From Bugula neritina (taxonomy: Eukaryota; Bryozoa; Gymnolaemata; Cheilostomatida; Bugulidae), in NCBI GenBank assembly GCA_964035545.1, contig OZ037768.1, forward strand, positions 22,904,819 to 22,968,818: a stretch of DNA of 64,000 nucleotides. The letters are read 5' to 3'. Under the pieces are notes generated by a model. It ran no database searches and had not been told where the DNA came from. It was given only the letters and a program-made list of their open reading frames with translations. Shown here piece after piece: positions 1 to 13,000 of the stretch (position 1 is its first letter; every line of letters starts with the position of its first letter). Position numbers and translations under genes: made by a program.

Positions 1-229
1 TTGCTGAATAACTTGAAGGTGTGTTAGTCACTTGTAGGGTTTCACTGTCTTCAATGTAGCTCATCCCTTCCATAGCCAACCTTTCAGCCATTATATCCAC
101 CCTTTCACTCACTAAATCGGCCATCTTTTCACCCATTAAAGCAGTCATCTTTTCACCTGTAAAAGCAGCCATCTTTTCACCAGTTAGAGCAGCCATCTCT
201 TTGCCCATTATATCCACATATTCATCCAT
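1..229 (-). repeat. 24-bp tandem repeat, open on the minus strand to the window edge
   Basis: On the plus strand a unit containing ATCTTTTCACC recurs about every 24 bp from roughly position 50 to 229. Read on the minus strand from an ATG at 229-227, the frame stays open to the window edge (at least 76 codons) and gives an eight-residue repeat of the type GEKMAALT, followed by a non-repetitive stretch MAERLAMEG. It lies upstream of the first visible TTC28-like exon and antisense to it. It may be part of an unknown gene or transposon tail, or only a minisatellite that happens to be open. No family was recognised. Confidence 0.4.
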
Positions 230-1017
230 TAAATTCCTTTTTCCCAGTTTGTTTATTATAAGATATGATCTCGGTTTTATTGGCCATCAACTCACTGCTC
301 AGGTATGAATGCCAGAAACCCTCACAGTAGATAAGCTCTTCACTAATTACATTCCTTTCCTAATCCTCACTCTGAAAATCTTGCAATCCTACATCTAAGA
401 TTTCACCATTATGTCCATGTAGTTGTACTTTTGAGTTTAACTTATCTACTTAAAAATTAAACCACCATTTGAGATATAATGTTCTTGCAATGTCACCACT
501 ACTAAGGTTTTCACTTTTCACTTGCCTGTATCGTGCAAAGCTCAAAGTTCAGGCAGTATATTGGCTTGTTATACTGTCTTTGTTCTTTCCCCAAACTGGG
601 CTGAGTTTTTGACTTTTTTGAAATGAGTTATTTACAATCTTTGGGTCAAAGGTCAATCAGCTGACTCTTCACACGAGTTTATCATCAGCTGAGAGAGTTT
701 AACTTGGCATCCCACAATGGCTGGATGACATTCAACTATTTCAAATTTTTAATTGTTAACCAAGTTATTTTAATTAAAAGAGGAATTTTCTATATCTGAA
801 AGTGGCAAAAAATTTTGAAATCTACAACCCATTTTACAGAATACTTTCTTCTAAGACATTCGATTTGTGATTTTTATTCACATCGAGTTATAAAGGCACA
901 ACCTTGCTAATTATAAACATTATAGCGTATTACATACTTACAGTGTAAATATCTCATACAGTATAAGTTGAAATTATAATTTCTGCTGGTTGTTTCTAAT
1001 TTTGACACTTACTTTAG
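230..1017. other. intron sequence upstream of the first visible TTC28-like exon
   Basis: AT-rich sequence without a coding exon that I can support. It ends in a good 3' splice site (ACTTTAG at 1011-1017). The coding phase of the next exon shows that earlier exons of the gene lie left of the window. Confidence 0.5.
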
Positions 1018-4000
1018 GCCAATGATCATTCACTGGAGGCAGCGGCTTATGGGGCCTTAGGCATTGCTCACCGAATTATGGGGCAGTATGACAAGGCCCT
1101 CGGCTTTCACACTCAGGAACTCAATCTACGCCAGGAACTGAACGATCTCCGAGGTGAATGCAAAGCTCACGGCAACTTGGGGAATGTACACGTCTCTCTA
1201 GGCAACTATATACAGGGTTACAAGGTAAGTACAGTTTATATACTTACTCTCAGAAACTATATACAGGGTTACAAGGTAAGTACAGTTGATATACTTACTC
1301 TAGGCAACTATATACAGGGTTACAAGGTAAGTACAGTATATATACTTACTCTCAGAAACTATATACAGGGTTACAAGGTAAGTACAGTTTATATAATTAT
1401 TGACAAGGTACATGTATTTCGTGTGTTGAAACTTGTGACGATAAACTAAAATGTTGATAATATTCAAAGCTTTAAGCGTTCCATGCAGTGTTTGTTTTTT
1501 ATTTAATGTGAAGCAAATAGTGTACTTTCAATGTTTATTGGTATAATCTCCCCTGTCACTCTACAACCTAGAATCATCTCCCCTGTCACCATCTATATAA
1601 CATAGAGTAATCTCCCCTGTCACCATCTATAGCTTGAGAATGTTATTATACAGTGCTACGAGGAGCAGCTGGAGAGAGCGAGAGAGGTGAAGGACTCGAG
1701 TATTGAAGCCCAGGCTTGCGGTAACCTTGGCATTACAAAGATAAACATGTCCCAATACGAGGAGGCTATTGGCCTGTTTGAACAGCAACTGGCCATGTTA
1801 GAGCAGGTGAGGTTTGCCTGTAGATTACCTGCGTAAGTCAGCAGTACACAGCCATTAGATAGTAGGTAATATCACTTAGCTAAGCCCTCTTTCTGGGCTA
1901 AATGCACAACATAAATCAGATTTCACTCATTACTAGGCTATTAAATGAACTATGAAGATGGAACTTTGAAGTGTTGAGTATTTATCACATGTTAACAAAA
2001 GGATTTTATTCAATTTTTCTCCTCAAGGTCAATTTATAGGCACTGCTCTCCAGTTTAAGTAGTGTTCGATTATATGAAATATTCTCGGAGTTAATGAACT
2101 GTTGCGAAATTACTTGCCTTATTCTGACAGCGAACTTTATTTTAGAAAACAAAAAAATGGGAATTATAAATTTTATCCTAATTTATCCAAAAATTTTAAA
2201 AGTTGCATAATGTAAGCCCACCACGGAAAAGTGTAGATGAACACGTGTCTTTAAAGTAGGAAATGGGGATATTTGGTGATGTGTCGCCCTATGTTGTGAC
2301 AAGTGAGATAGTCTGAGTAGTAACAACCTGCAGTACATACCCCAGACTAGCCTGAGGTCTTACATACACTGTACATATGTTACACCACCTCCTACGCCCT
2401 CTGTTATATGCTAATGAGGATTTAGGTTACGTCTGCATGTGGTTTACCTGTCAAACTGAAGGTGATGATAGAATTACCTGTGCAAAATGTCCAGCAAATA
2501 GCCAATTGTCTGTTGACTGCCAACTCTAAGATATATTACACTATAAATATATACACAGTATAACATGTGTTTATTTTATAATATATGGGAAAACTGGACA
2601 AGTATGAGAGAGTAAACTGAAATATTATTTTACATGGAAAAGCTGAGTGCCCAGGTGTTGGGTTGAATTAGGAACTGCCTATTTGTGAAATATTTTACTT
2701 CCTCTTACAGCGCATCACCTGTCTGTCTGTCCGTCTGTTCGTGTGACTGGATAGTTCACCTGGGAAATATTATGTATAAAATTCAGTCACTTAAATTACT
2801 TGAAATTTAGAGTTAGTTACTGTGATTGAGCTGCCCTGCCTGGCCTCTTTTGAGTCTTTAGATAAAATATAATATGAACTCAATCATATGTAGATAGTAT
2901 ATGATGTGTAGATATTATATAATATGTAGATAGTATGTAATATGTAGATATTATATAATATATAGATATTATATAATATATAGATATTATATAATATGTA
3001 GATAGTATATAATATCCTGTTATATGACCTTGGTTAAGGTGGTGGGCACCAGAGCCATGCTGGACAAGGGTCGGTCATTCGGGAATCTGGGAGAATGCTA
3101 CGAGCAGCTGGCAGACTTTGAAGAGAGTGTCAAATGTCACGAGCAGTACTTGGTCATAGCCCAAAACACAGCCAGTCTTATAGACCAAGACAAAGCATAC
3201 AGAGGTCTGGGAAATGCACACAGGTAAATGTAGGACTTGATACTTGGGCTATGTTTTGTGTCTTGAACATGTTGGTGCCTGATGTGATAATAAAAAGTGT
3301 GGTTTATGCAGATGTATAGTTTATGCAGACGTATAGTTTATACAGATGTATAGTTAATGCAGACATATAGTTTATGCAGATGTATAGTTTATGCAGACAT
3401 ATAGTTTTTGCAGAAACTATGAGTCATAGTGACTATCTAGGAGTCTTGTTTTGAATACACTTGTGTAGGGTGGAGTTTCGTACACCCTCAACTTGTATCT
3501 GTTTGTCGACAGGTCCATGGGCAATCTACAGCAGGCTCTGGTGTGCTTTGAGAAAAGGCTGGTGGTGACACATGAGCTAGAAGACAGCGTGCACAAAGGG
3601 TCAGCGTATGGCGAACTAGGGTGTCTTCACAGCTTACTGGGTAAATTCACTCTTTCTGTATCCATTCCAGGAGTTTCTCTGCTAGCTCTAACTATTTGCT
3701 AGCTCTAACTATGTACTAGCTCTAACTATGTACTAACTCTAACTATTTGCTAGCTCTAACTATGTACTAGCTCTAACTACATTGTTTGTTGTACTGCCTG
3801 TATTTCTAGAAAAAAAGGTGAATTATTTTTAAATGACTACGATGTATTTAGATAATGGTTTGAAAGGTTGTAATTGTTTGTGATTCTTGGATGCCGTCCA
3901 CTCTAAAGGTCTCACATCTCCTCAGTCCTTCATTGCCTTGTCAGCTGCATGTTTATATTTAGAAATGGTTGCTGCCTTTTAAGTATGTAAATTAGTTGCT

Positions 4001-7000
4001 GGCAAATACTCTGTAATTGTTTTAATATTGGTAAGATAAAATGTAGGACGTAGAGAATGTTGTGGTATGTTGTATATATAATGATTGTAAACTGTGATGA
4101 GATGTCATTGCTGAAGAGGAGGCGTAGCTTACATTAGTAGTTTACTGTTGTACTCTGTATGTAGTCTCTGCTGTATTATGGCAGGTAAATATTCTGTGTG
4201 CAGGTAACTTTGACCAAGCCATATCCTGTCTGGAGCATCAGATCACCCTGGCCAAGGAACAATCCGATAAAACAGGTGAAAGTGATGCCTGCTGCGGGCT
4301 GGGCGGAGTTTACCAGCAAATGGGGGAGTACGAGCGAGCCATTGACTTCCACAAGAAAGATCTACTTATTGCTCAGGTGTGTTGGAGGTTGTTTAACTGT
4401 GGACATCATTATTACATCTTTATGTAGCTGAATATTTATCTATTTTCCTCTTTTAGTTTTTAAATTATTTAAATATTTGAAGCGTTTATGAAATAAATTC
4501 CGTTTAAATTCGGTTGTGTTGTATCTTACGATTACCTTGCTATGAGCTAATTCCGTGTTGTACAGGAAACGAGCAACTTATCAGCACAATGCAGAGCATA
4601 TGGGAACCTTGGGCTATCATTTGAAAGTCAAGGGGACTTCCAGGAGGCCCTCAACCATCAAGAGCAGCACCTGAGTCTAGCTGCTGAGATGAATGATCGA
4701 GTCGCAAAGACTTTAGCCTACAGCAGTTTGGGTAGAATTCATCACTCACTCAGCAACTTCCCCCAAGCATCACAGGTTTGTCCAAGTTCTCAGTCTAGTA
4801 GTTGTAGTTGTGTGCTCCTTCTATCCTTCTTGTCACTGTGACTCTCAGTCTATTCTTTGAATAGAAATTTCATTTCTAGATAATCCCAATATTCAATAAA
4901 TTGTTTATTAATCACAGAAATAATGCAACAAATATAATTATTATTGGACATAATGGTTATGGGTTGGCTCATATTATTTGCTAATTTTAATTAAAAAAGG
5001 TTGTTAAGTCAAAAATGATGACTTCAGCTTTATTATTCTGCAATTGAGTTTGAACTCCATTAATTAGTTTGCGACTCCGTTTACTTAATTAGCGAGTACT
5101 ATTGTGGTGGATGTAAGATTAGTGCTGGTTGAATGGTTAGGATTACGCTAAGACTTCCTATGTTAGTATCCGTGTTGTGATGAATTGCGACTAGTGTCCT
5201 TGAACTTGTAGTACTTGAGACAAGGTCTGCAGATTGCCGAGCAACTAGGCAGACGTGAAGATGAGGCTAAGATTCGTCACCGTCTGGGTCTGTCTCTCTG
5301 GTCTGACGGAGATCTGGATGAAGCGCAGCACCAGCTGTATAAAGCAGCCGAACTGTTTGAGAATATTCGCCGTGAGGCTCACGTCTGCAGCGACTATAAG
5401 CTCTCACTGTTTGACCTTCAGACGGCCTCCTATCAGGCCTTGCAGGTTGGAGAAAGTTGCCTCTGCCATTTTATTGTTCAACTATCCTATTTATAGTATC
5501 TGTTGTCAAAACACTTTATTTTTACTGAAATTATTTATTAAGAACCCATTTATCAAGTTTTTTATCTCTGAATATGTTGTAACCTGTAAAACATGTTAAC
5601 AAAATTGAATGGTTTTTTATTGTTTTTTCAACCTTTTTTTCAGAGAGTGTTGGTTTCATTGGGGAGGCACGAAGAAGCTCTCGTTGTTGCCGAGAGAGGC
5701 AGAACACGGGCTTTTGTAGACCTGCTGTTGGAGAGACAAACTGGCGGTGATGGTATGTACGGGACGGTAGACAACACCCCCGTAACAATCGACCAGATTA
5801 TGCTGACTGTGAATAGAGCTAAGGCTACAGTGATATATTACTCCATAGCCGCTGGGTATCTCTACAGCTGGCTGCTGGTGCCAGAAAAGGGTGAGGTTTA
5901 CTTTTTATTCAGTTTAATATATTATTATAGCCAATATGTAGTTTAATTACTGTACACTCTTTCTCAATATTCTATATTTTGTACAATCTGGCATTTGAGA
6001 TGAGATTATTAGGCTCATACTCTAAAAAATGTGGAACATATTTTCTAAATACTTGTGACTAGTCACAGTGTATACTCAATGCTTGTTTGCCGCAATTGAT
6101 AGCTTTTCCTTTAAAAATCGGATGCAGTTAAATACTTATCAAAATATATGGCAACCTAGAGAATTGTTGGCACTGGTTATGTTTATAATCATGTCTACCT
6201 CCTGAGCCACCCTGGTTGTTAAACTCCAGAGGTAAAGGACTAAAGACTACTTTGCATGGTATGCTAGTTGTTCCAACTACTTCTACACTCCTTCTCTGCT
6301 GTGTCAAACATGGCCTATAATACAGTTTATCCAGAAACTTGCCATTGTGAAAAATGGTAATATGTGAAATATTAAGAGATTTAGTAAAATTCTTCTAATT
6401 ATTAATTAATTATTCTAATTACTATACTAATTCTTTTACAATGTTCAACAACACAATTTATACCACTGTATGTGGAAGAAGCTACACCTGGTGAGAAGTA
6501 TTGTTCACGCACTTGCACTTGCAGCAGAAGGACGTCTGCTAATGATTATTTTGCAGACTACATTTGAATTCGTGTGCTCCTGGATTACAATATCCCATAA
6601 ATCAATTCGCTGCGCTACCTCCCTATCAATCAGCTATTATGAAACCTGTCAGCTGTTAATTGATGTCACTAGGTGCCAAGTTAAAGTTTTTTCCAACACG
6701 TTATTCATTTGATTATTTATATAATACCTGTGTAGTGGTTGTATTAAAATTGTTGTCTGCTGAAATATAGAATTTTGTTTTGTGTGTAAGAAGTGTAGGC
6801 AGTATATTCATGTAATGCAATGTAGTAATATGGCAGTATATTCATGTAGTATAATGTTTACAGGTGTAGCCAAGTTCCACGAGTGCAGTGTGAATGAACT
6901 AGATCAAAGTGATTTAGACTCTGATAACGTGAGTCTAGCTGGATCTATTTCCATGCTGGACCAGTATGTTGGACACGCTAGAGAGTCTCTCGGAGTGGAA

Positions 7001-10000
7001 ACTCACATCCCTTCCAGCCTCTGCTCTTCCAGGTATTCACTAACTTCTACTTCATGATGCGTTTTTTCTCTTGACTTGGTGCAAGTTGCTGTAAATTCTT
7101 CCAAATCTGCTAAAATTGTGATTCAAAAACAAGTGAAACTAAACAGTGATGTAGTGTTGAGTTTACCCAATAGTCCCTGTGGTGTAATGGTTAGCATGCT
7201 AGGTTTGCAAACCCGAGGTCTCAGGTTCGAATCCCAGTAGAGGCAAAAATTTTATAGATGTCTATACTAATTCAGCAAAGTAAATGTAATGTTTATATCC
7301 TTCCTGTAGAAGCTCGATGCGTGCTGGCTCCGTGCCAAGTACGTCGGGAGTCTACAGTCAGAGTGAGACGGACAGCTGTACAGGAAGTGAGCTGGATGAG
7401 TCATGGGCCCACCAACTGGAGGAGATAAGTGGTCGTATCAACTCGGAGAATGATCGAACTGGCTTCCTGAGGATGGTGAATCGAAATCACGTCTTCAACA
7501 GCAGCAACTACAGCCTCAGTAGTTTGTTCAGGTAGTGTTACATTAATAAATACAGTTACAATAATGTTTTTACATAGTGTTACATTAGTAACTACAGCTA
7601 CAATAGTAAGTACAGTCATACTTCTTGGTATAAGTACAGCCACAGCGTTTAAGTCGGACTATTTATTAGTATTTCATTCTGTTCAACATGTAGTTTTAGA
7701 GTTGTCTACCCGGTTGCTAATATCGCTGCAACTATATCAACTCTACCCTTTGATCTCTTACAGTAATAGTTTCTCTGTACACAACTAAGGCAGGTTGAAT
7801 TCTGACCATAAAAGCCATGCTGAGGGAAAATCTATTTTTAAATCAGTCATTACTTTTGTTTTTGTGACAGCTTTATAAGTGATGCTATATTCGGGTGTGT
7901 CCAGCTAATGATTTGTGGAAAGACAGCAGTTTGACATGAGGTCATATCACGACATGGTTGTTTTCTTGTGAAAATATGTCAAACTTGTCTAGTATTTGTG
8001 CTTATTTACCATAGAGTTTGTTATAAATCAAGCTGAAATATGTTTGCACTAAAACATATAAACAATTTCTTCCCAAGATAATCATGTGGCAATAATCATA
8101 ATGATCTTTTGAACTGATTGTGTAAATTATCCGAGTTAATGGGTTGTGATTTGGAATGGAGAGAAGTGGGTTGCTCAGTTTTCACATGTACTTTGAGTAA
8201 TCCGGTAGCTATGTTGTAGCAGGTGCTGCCAGGTTGCTATGCAATGCTGCCACCTTTGTACCGATGAGTCATCTTCATCCCAACTGTGTTATATTTCTAA
8301 CAAGTTGGGAGTTGTCGCATTTTTCAACTGTATAAAAAATCAATAGTAATGAACTGTTCTTCATTACATCAATTTTATAAGTTTCTTGTTTGAATGCGTT
8401 GATGTTATAGTAATAATTTATTTATTATGGCTTTGCATCATAACTAATGAAGTGTGATACATTATCTATATGCGTTTCATTTAATGGTTATATTGTATAA
8501 CCTTTGAAGTATTATAATAATTCAAATTCTGGTTTTGTTATTTAAAAATGTTAGTTTGGGCAAAAAGTGTGAGAATAAAAATATTCACTCAAAGCATTGT
8601 GAATTGAAAATATGTTTAAAAAAGGTTGTTGAAATCACTATATTAACAAGTGATACTAATATAACTTCAACCCTATTCAAACTGCTACTAATGAGTACAG
8701 CAATCTTCTATATAATGTATAGTGAAATTGTTTGCAATATTACATTTATATATAAAGCCATAAAACAGCTTCAATACTATTGAATTATTCAAATAACTTT
8801 AAAGCTGTCTTCTAGTCCTGTAATTGTATGCTTTCCAAATTCAATAATCTGATGTAATGTTACAGTGCCTCTGGTAGTCTAAACAGTTTCAACCTTGGTG
8901 CTAGTCTCAAACGAACATCTCACGCCCCACATTCACTGTCTGGGAAACCGCCACTGGGGGCGCTTTATGACCTACTTATATCTCCTATGGAGGAGCACCT
9001 TCCAGATTCCAGTTCCAACAGTTCTAATAAAGATTTGATACTCGTCCTTCAAGGTGAGGTCTTTAGGCTATGTTAGCCTGTAATTCCTACTTCTATATGT
9101 TAGCCTGTAATTCCTACTTCTATATGTTAGCCTGTAATTCCTACTTCTATACGTTAGCCTGTAATTCCTACTGCTGTATGTTAGCCTGTAATTCCTACTG
9201 CTGTATGTTAGCCTGTAATTCCTACTGCTGTATGTTAGCCTGTAATTCCTACTGCTGTATGTTAGCCTGTAATTCCTACTTCTATATGTTAGCCTGTAAT
9301 TCCTACTTCTATATGTTAGCCTGCAATTCCTACTTCTGTATGTTAGCCTGCAATTCCTACTACTCTTGAACTAGTTATGGTATCTTTTTGTTAACCTAGT
9401 GACTAGTAGGAAAGTTCTATTGAAATATTATATTGTATTTTATACGTAATATTTGTCTTCCCTTTACAGGTGATCTATATTTAGTGCCATTTGCTGTGCT
9501 AAAAGGAACCAAATCTACTCAGCATCTGTACGAGAGGTTCGGGTTGATAGTCTGTCCATCGCTGACAGCGTTGTCTGACAATAGCAGTCCTATGAGACTC
9601 AACTCTGGTTCTAGTGGCGCTCTCGTCATCGGCAACCCTTCCCTACCTCCCAGTATCAAAGAGCAGTGGCACCTGCGGGATTTACCAAGTGCCGAACAGG
9701 AAGCTAAGATTGTCGGGGAAATGATGGGAGTCAAACCTATAACCGGAAAATCCGCCAGCAAAGATGCAGTTTTAAGAAATATTCCAAACACTGAAGTAAG
9801 TATTGAAACATCTCTCTATGGTTTTATCTGTTCACAACCAGGTTGATGGCTGAGCTAGTTAATTTCTGTATACTATCTCATATAAATAGAAGAAATATCC
9901 AACTCTTTTCTTTAAGTAGCCTATGCTCTTATCTGAGCAATATGCTTTCACTTTGTGAGTCAAGCAAAGCGTACTGCAGCTAGTAAACAGTATTTTAGAT

Positions 10001-13000
10001 TAGGAGTTTTCTCCCCAAAGTGACAGTAGGCAACTCCTAAACTTGCTTCATAGACTTAAACATAGGACTGTTTACAAAACAGGTTTTCTTAATGAAAACC
10101 ACTGAAACAATTCTGTTAGACATAATAAAATATGCTTTTTCTTCCTACTTGGTATTCTAAATTTAAACATTAGTTTGTTGCATATTCTCTAAGGTAGTAT
10201 TTAACTAGTCGCTACACTACGGCCATACAGCTAGCTCCAACTCAGGTATGAACGTCTGCAAGTGTCTCTGTACTGTTACTTCAGGTGATTCATATAGCCG
10301 CACACGTCTCCTGGAAACTCTCTTCTGTGGTCCTCTCTCCATCCGAGTATGCTAAATCCTCTGATCAGTTCTCTTTGGATGACTGTCACGAAAGTAGTGC
10401 AGGGAGTGGGGGTGGTGGCTTTGACGCTCCGTCTCTGACGGAATATCTACTGACAGCTGCAGACGTACTCAACACTAAACTACAGTGCAAACTGGTGGTG
10501 CTTAGCTCTGGCCACACAGGTCTGTTACTCACTCTGTTACTCTACTCTCTGTCTGTTGCTCATAGTTACTCTATACTCTGTTAGTCACTCTGTTACTCAC
10601 ACTCTGTTACTAACAGTTACTCTACACTCTTACTAACAGTTACTTTACTCTCTGTTACTCATAGTTACTCTACTCTCTGCTACTTATAGTTACTCTATAC
10701 TCTGTTACTCTGTGTGCTGAAATGGCCAGAGCACTGATAAAATATTTTGACCAAAATATGTAAATATCACTTGAACTCTGCGAACTCATTATTCACACGG
10801 GGAAGCGACTCCTAATTCCAACATGTCTTCTGCAGATGACCAGGCAGGTCGTATCAACTCCGATGGTGTGGTGGGGCTGACTCGCGCCCTCCTGGCAGCG
10901 GGTGCAAAATGCGTTCTCTTCTCACTGTGGCCGGTGCCGGTGGAGGCCTCCAAGCTGTGTATGAAACACTTCTACACGTCTCTCCTCCAGGGATACTCCG
11001 CCAGCAAGGCCCTCGGGGACGCCATGCGGAAAGTGCAGGCGGTGAAACAGTACTCCCACGCCTCTAACTGGGCCGGCTGGGTGTTGGTGGGCAGCGACAT
11101 CAAACTCAGTAGTAAGGTATGTCTAGAAGTTGTCCTCTTTTCTACTCGTATTATTGGAGTTGTCATACTAATACCAATCTAATGTATCACTAGATGACGA
11201 GTACTACTTAGTTTATAAGAATTGTCTCTCCCTACCTTGTTATGTTTCATATTAGCACACACTGTGTTGTATAAAGTTAGCTTTCTGGTTATTGGCTAGC
11301 TACAAGTAGTTGCTTCACGTTGTCCACCAGGTGGCGCTCATGGGCCAGGCCCTGTGTGAGATCATACAGACAACTAACAGGTGCCGGGAGGCCATGAGAG
11401 TTCTGCTGCATCTCATTGAGAAGTCCCTGCAGCGAATCATACAGGGCGAGGAGAAGGGAATGTACACGACTCAAGACAGCATCGAAAGCAAAGTCGGCAG
11501 CATTCCGGGCTGGAAAGACCTTCTCACTTCCGTAGGCTTCAGGTAGGACCAGAAATTGAAAGGTAGTCCTAATATTTACACCACTTTCTATCCTTGTGAA
11601 ATTTTTTTTTAAAAGCGTTTATGGCAAATTGAACCCAAACACATTTAGGAAGCAACATGAATTTGATGTATTTGTTTGGGTATTTCTTCACAGTAGACAA
11701 TACACAATACACAATAGACAATTGCAGCAACTTCAAGTTCAGGCATTTATTAAGCTGTAGTTCTAACTCAGTCGATGTTTGTCACCAGGTTTGAGGCGGG
11801 GGCTAATGGCGCCCCACCCGTAGTGTTCTTCCCTCTGAGTGACCCTGGTGAGAGGCTAACTCAGTGCAGCACCAGTCTGCAGGCCATGCTGGCTCTTCCG
11901 AGAAACGCCCTGACTCCCCTCTCCAAACTTCTCACCAACTACGAGGCCGGAGAGGCTATTATACAGATAGTGAGTATACACTCTGCATACGGTAATGGTC
12001 TGTTGCTATGGTTACGTGTGCCATATTTCTGCACCAGGCACTATAGATGTCAGTATTTTCTTGAAACGACTTGCATTTATTTTGGAAATTTCCATGAAAT
12101 ATCGACTTTATAATTTCTTATGATTGACTTTCGATACTTATCGGACTGCTAGTTGCCTATACAATCAACTGACTGCAAGAAGTAAATTGTTTTGATTATA
12201 TTAAATACTCTGTACATGTATATAATATGTATCAACATATATAGTATGTATCAACATATATAATATATATCAACATATATAATATGTATCAACATATATA
12301 GTATGTATCAACATATATAGTATGTATCAACATATATAATATATATCAACATATATAATATGTATCATCATATATAATATATATCAACATATATAATATG
12401 TATCAACATATATAGTATGTATCAACATATATAGTATGTATCAACATATATAATATATATCAACATATATAATATGTATCAACATATATAATATGTATCA
12501 ACATATATAATATATATCAACATATATAATATGTATCAACATATATAGTATGTATCAACATATATAGTATGTATCAACATATATAATATATATCAACATA
12601 TATAATATGTATCATCATATATAATATGTATCAACGTATATAATATGTATCAACATATATAATATGTATCAACATATATAATATGTATCAACGTATATGA
12701 TATGTATCAACGTATATAATATGTATCAACGTATTTAATATGTATCAACATATATAATATATGTATCAACATATATAGAATATGTATCAACATATATAAT
12801 ATATGTATCAACATATATATAATATGTATCAACGTATGTATATTGTTCTGATGACATTTCTCTGTTTGCAGCTGAAGGAGCTGATCTCTAAGAACGAGAC
12901 GTTCAGTCAGATGAAGATGCGAGTGAAGTTGTGGAGAGTACCTGGATGTCACGAGTTTCTCGCCTCCCTCGGTACATATTCTTCTATAGTATTCTATCAG

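Larger units (their letters stand above)
1018..5445 (+). other. TTC28: TPR-repeat region of the TTC28-like protein (exons 1-7 visible)
   Basis: The seven exons encode back-to-back 40-residue TPR units of the LGN/TTC28 type, with the repeated pattern A.GNLG....LG.(F/Y)..A...(H/Q)(E)Q.L. The last unit passes into LGRREDEAKIRHRLGLSLW. Most introns fall at similar points between units. Such repeats form helical protein-binding solenoids. The number of TPRs left of the window is unknown. Confidence 0.88.
8866..11116 (+). other. TTC28: CHAT domain of the TTC28-like protein, apparently catalytically degenerate
   Basis: Exons 11-14 encode the CHAT (caspase HetF associated with TPRs) domain: PPLGALYDLLISPMEEHL, LYLVPFAVLKG, YERFGLIVCPSL, VIHIAAHVSWKL, LVVLSSGHTDDQAGRI, and GLTRALLAAGAKCVLFSLW. 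In active CHAT proteases the strand before the active site reads roughly LSAC.T with a catalytic Cys. Here that place reads LSSGHT, so the Cys is absent although the His strand (HIAAHVSW) is kept. The human homologue is also degenerate here, which suggests a binding rather than proteolytic role. Confidence 0.8.

Noticed and set aside
7178-7246. Functional tRNA gene
   Set aside because: tRNA-like body shares flanks and tail with the copy at 52163-52275, and stems are imperfect; better explained as a SINE.
9069-9365. CRISPR-like regular array
   Set aside because: Units are contiguous without unique spacers, and the context is an animal gene intron.
9070-9369. 99-codon open frame of MLACNSYFY repeats
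   Set aside because: By-product of a 27-bp intron minisatellite between two well-supported exons; no non-repetitive coding sequence.
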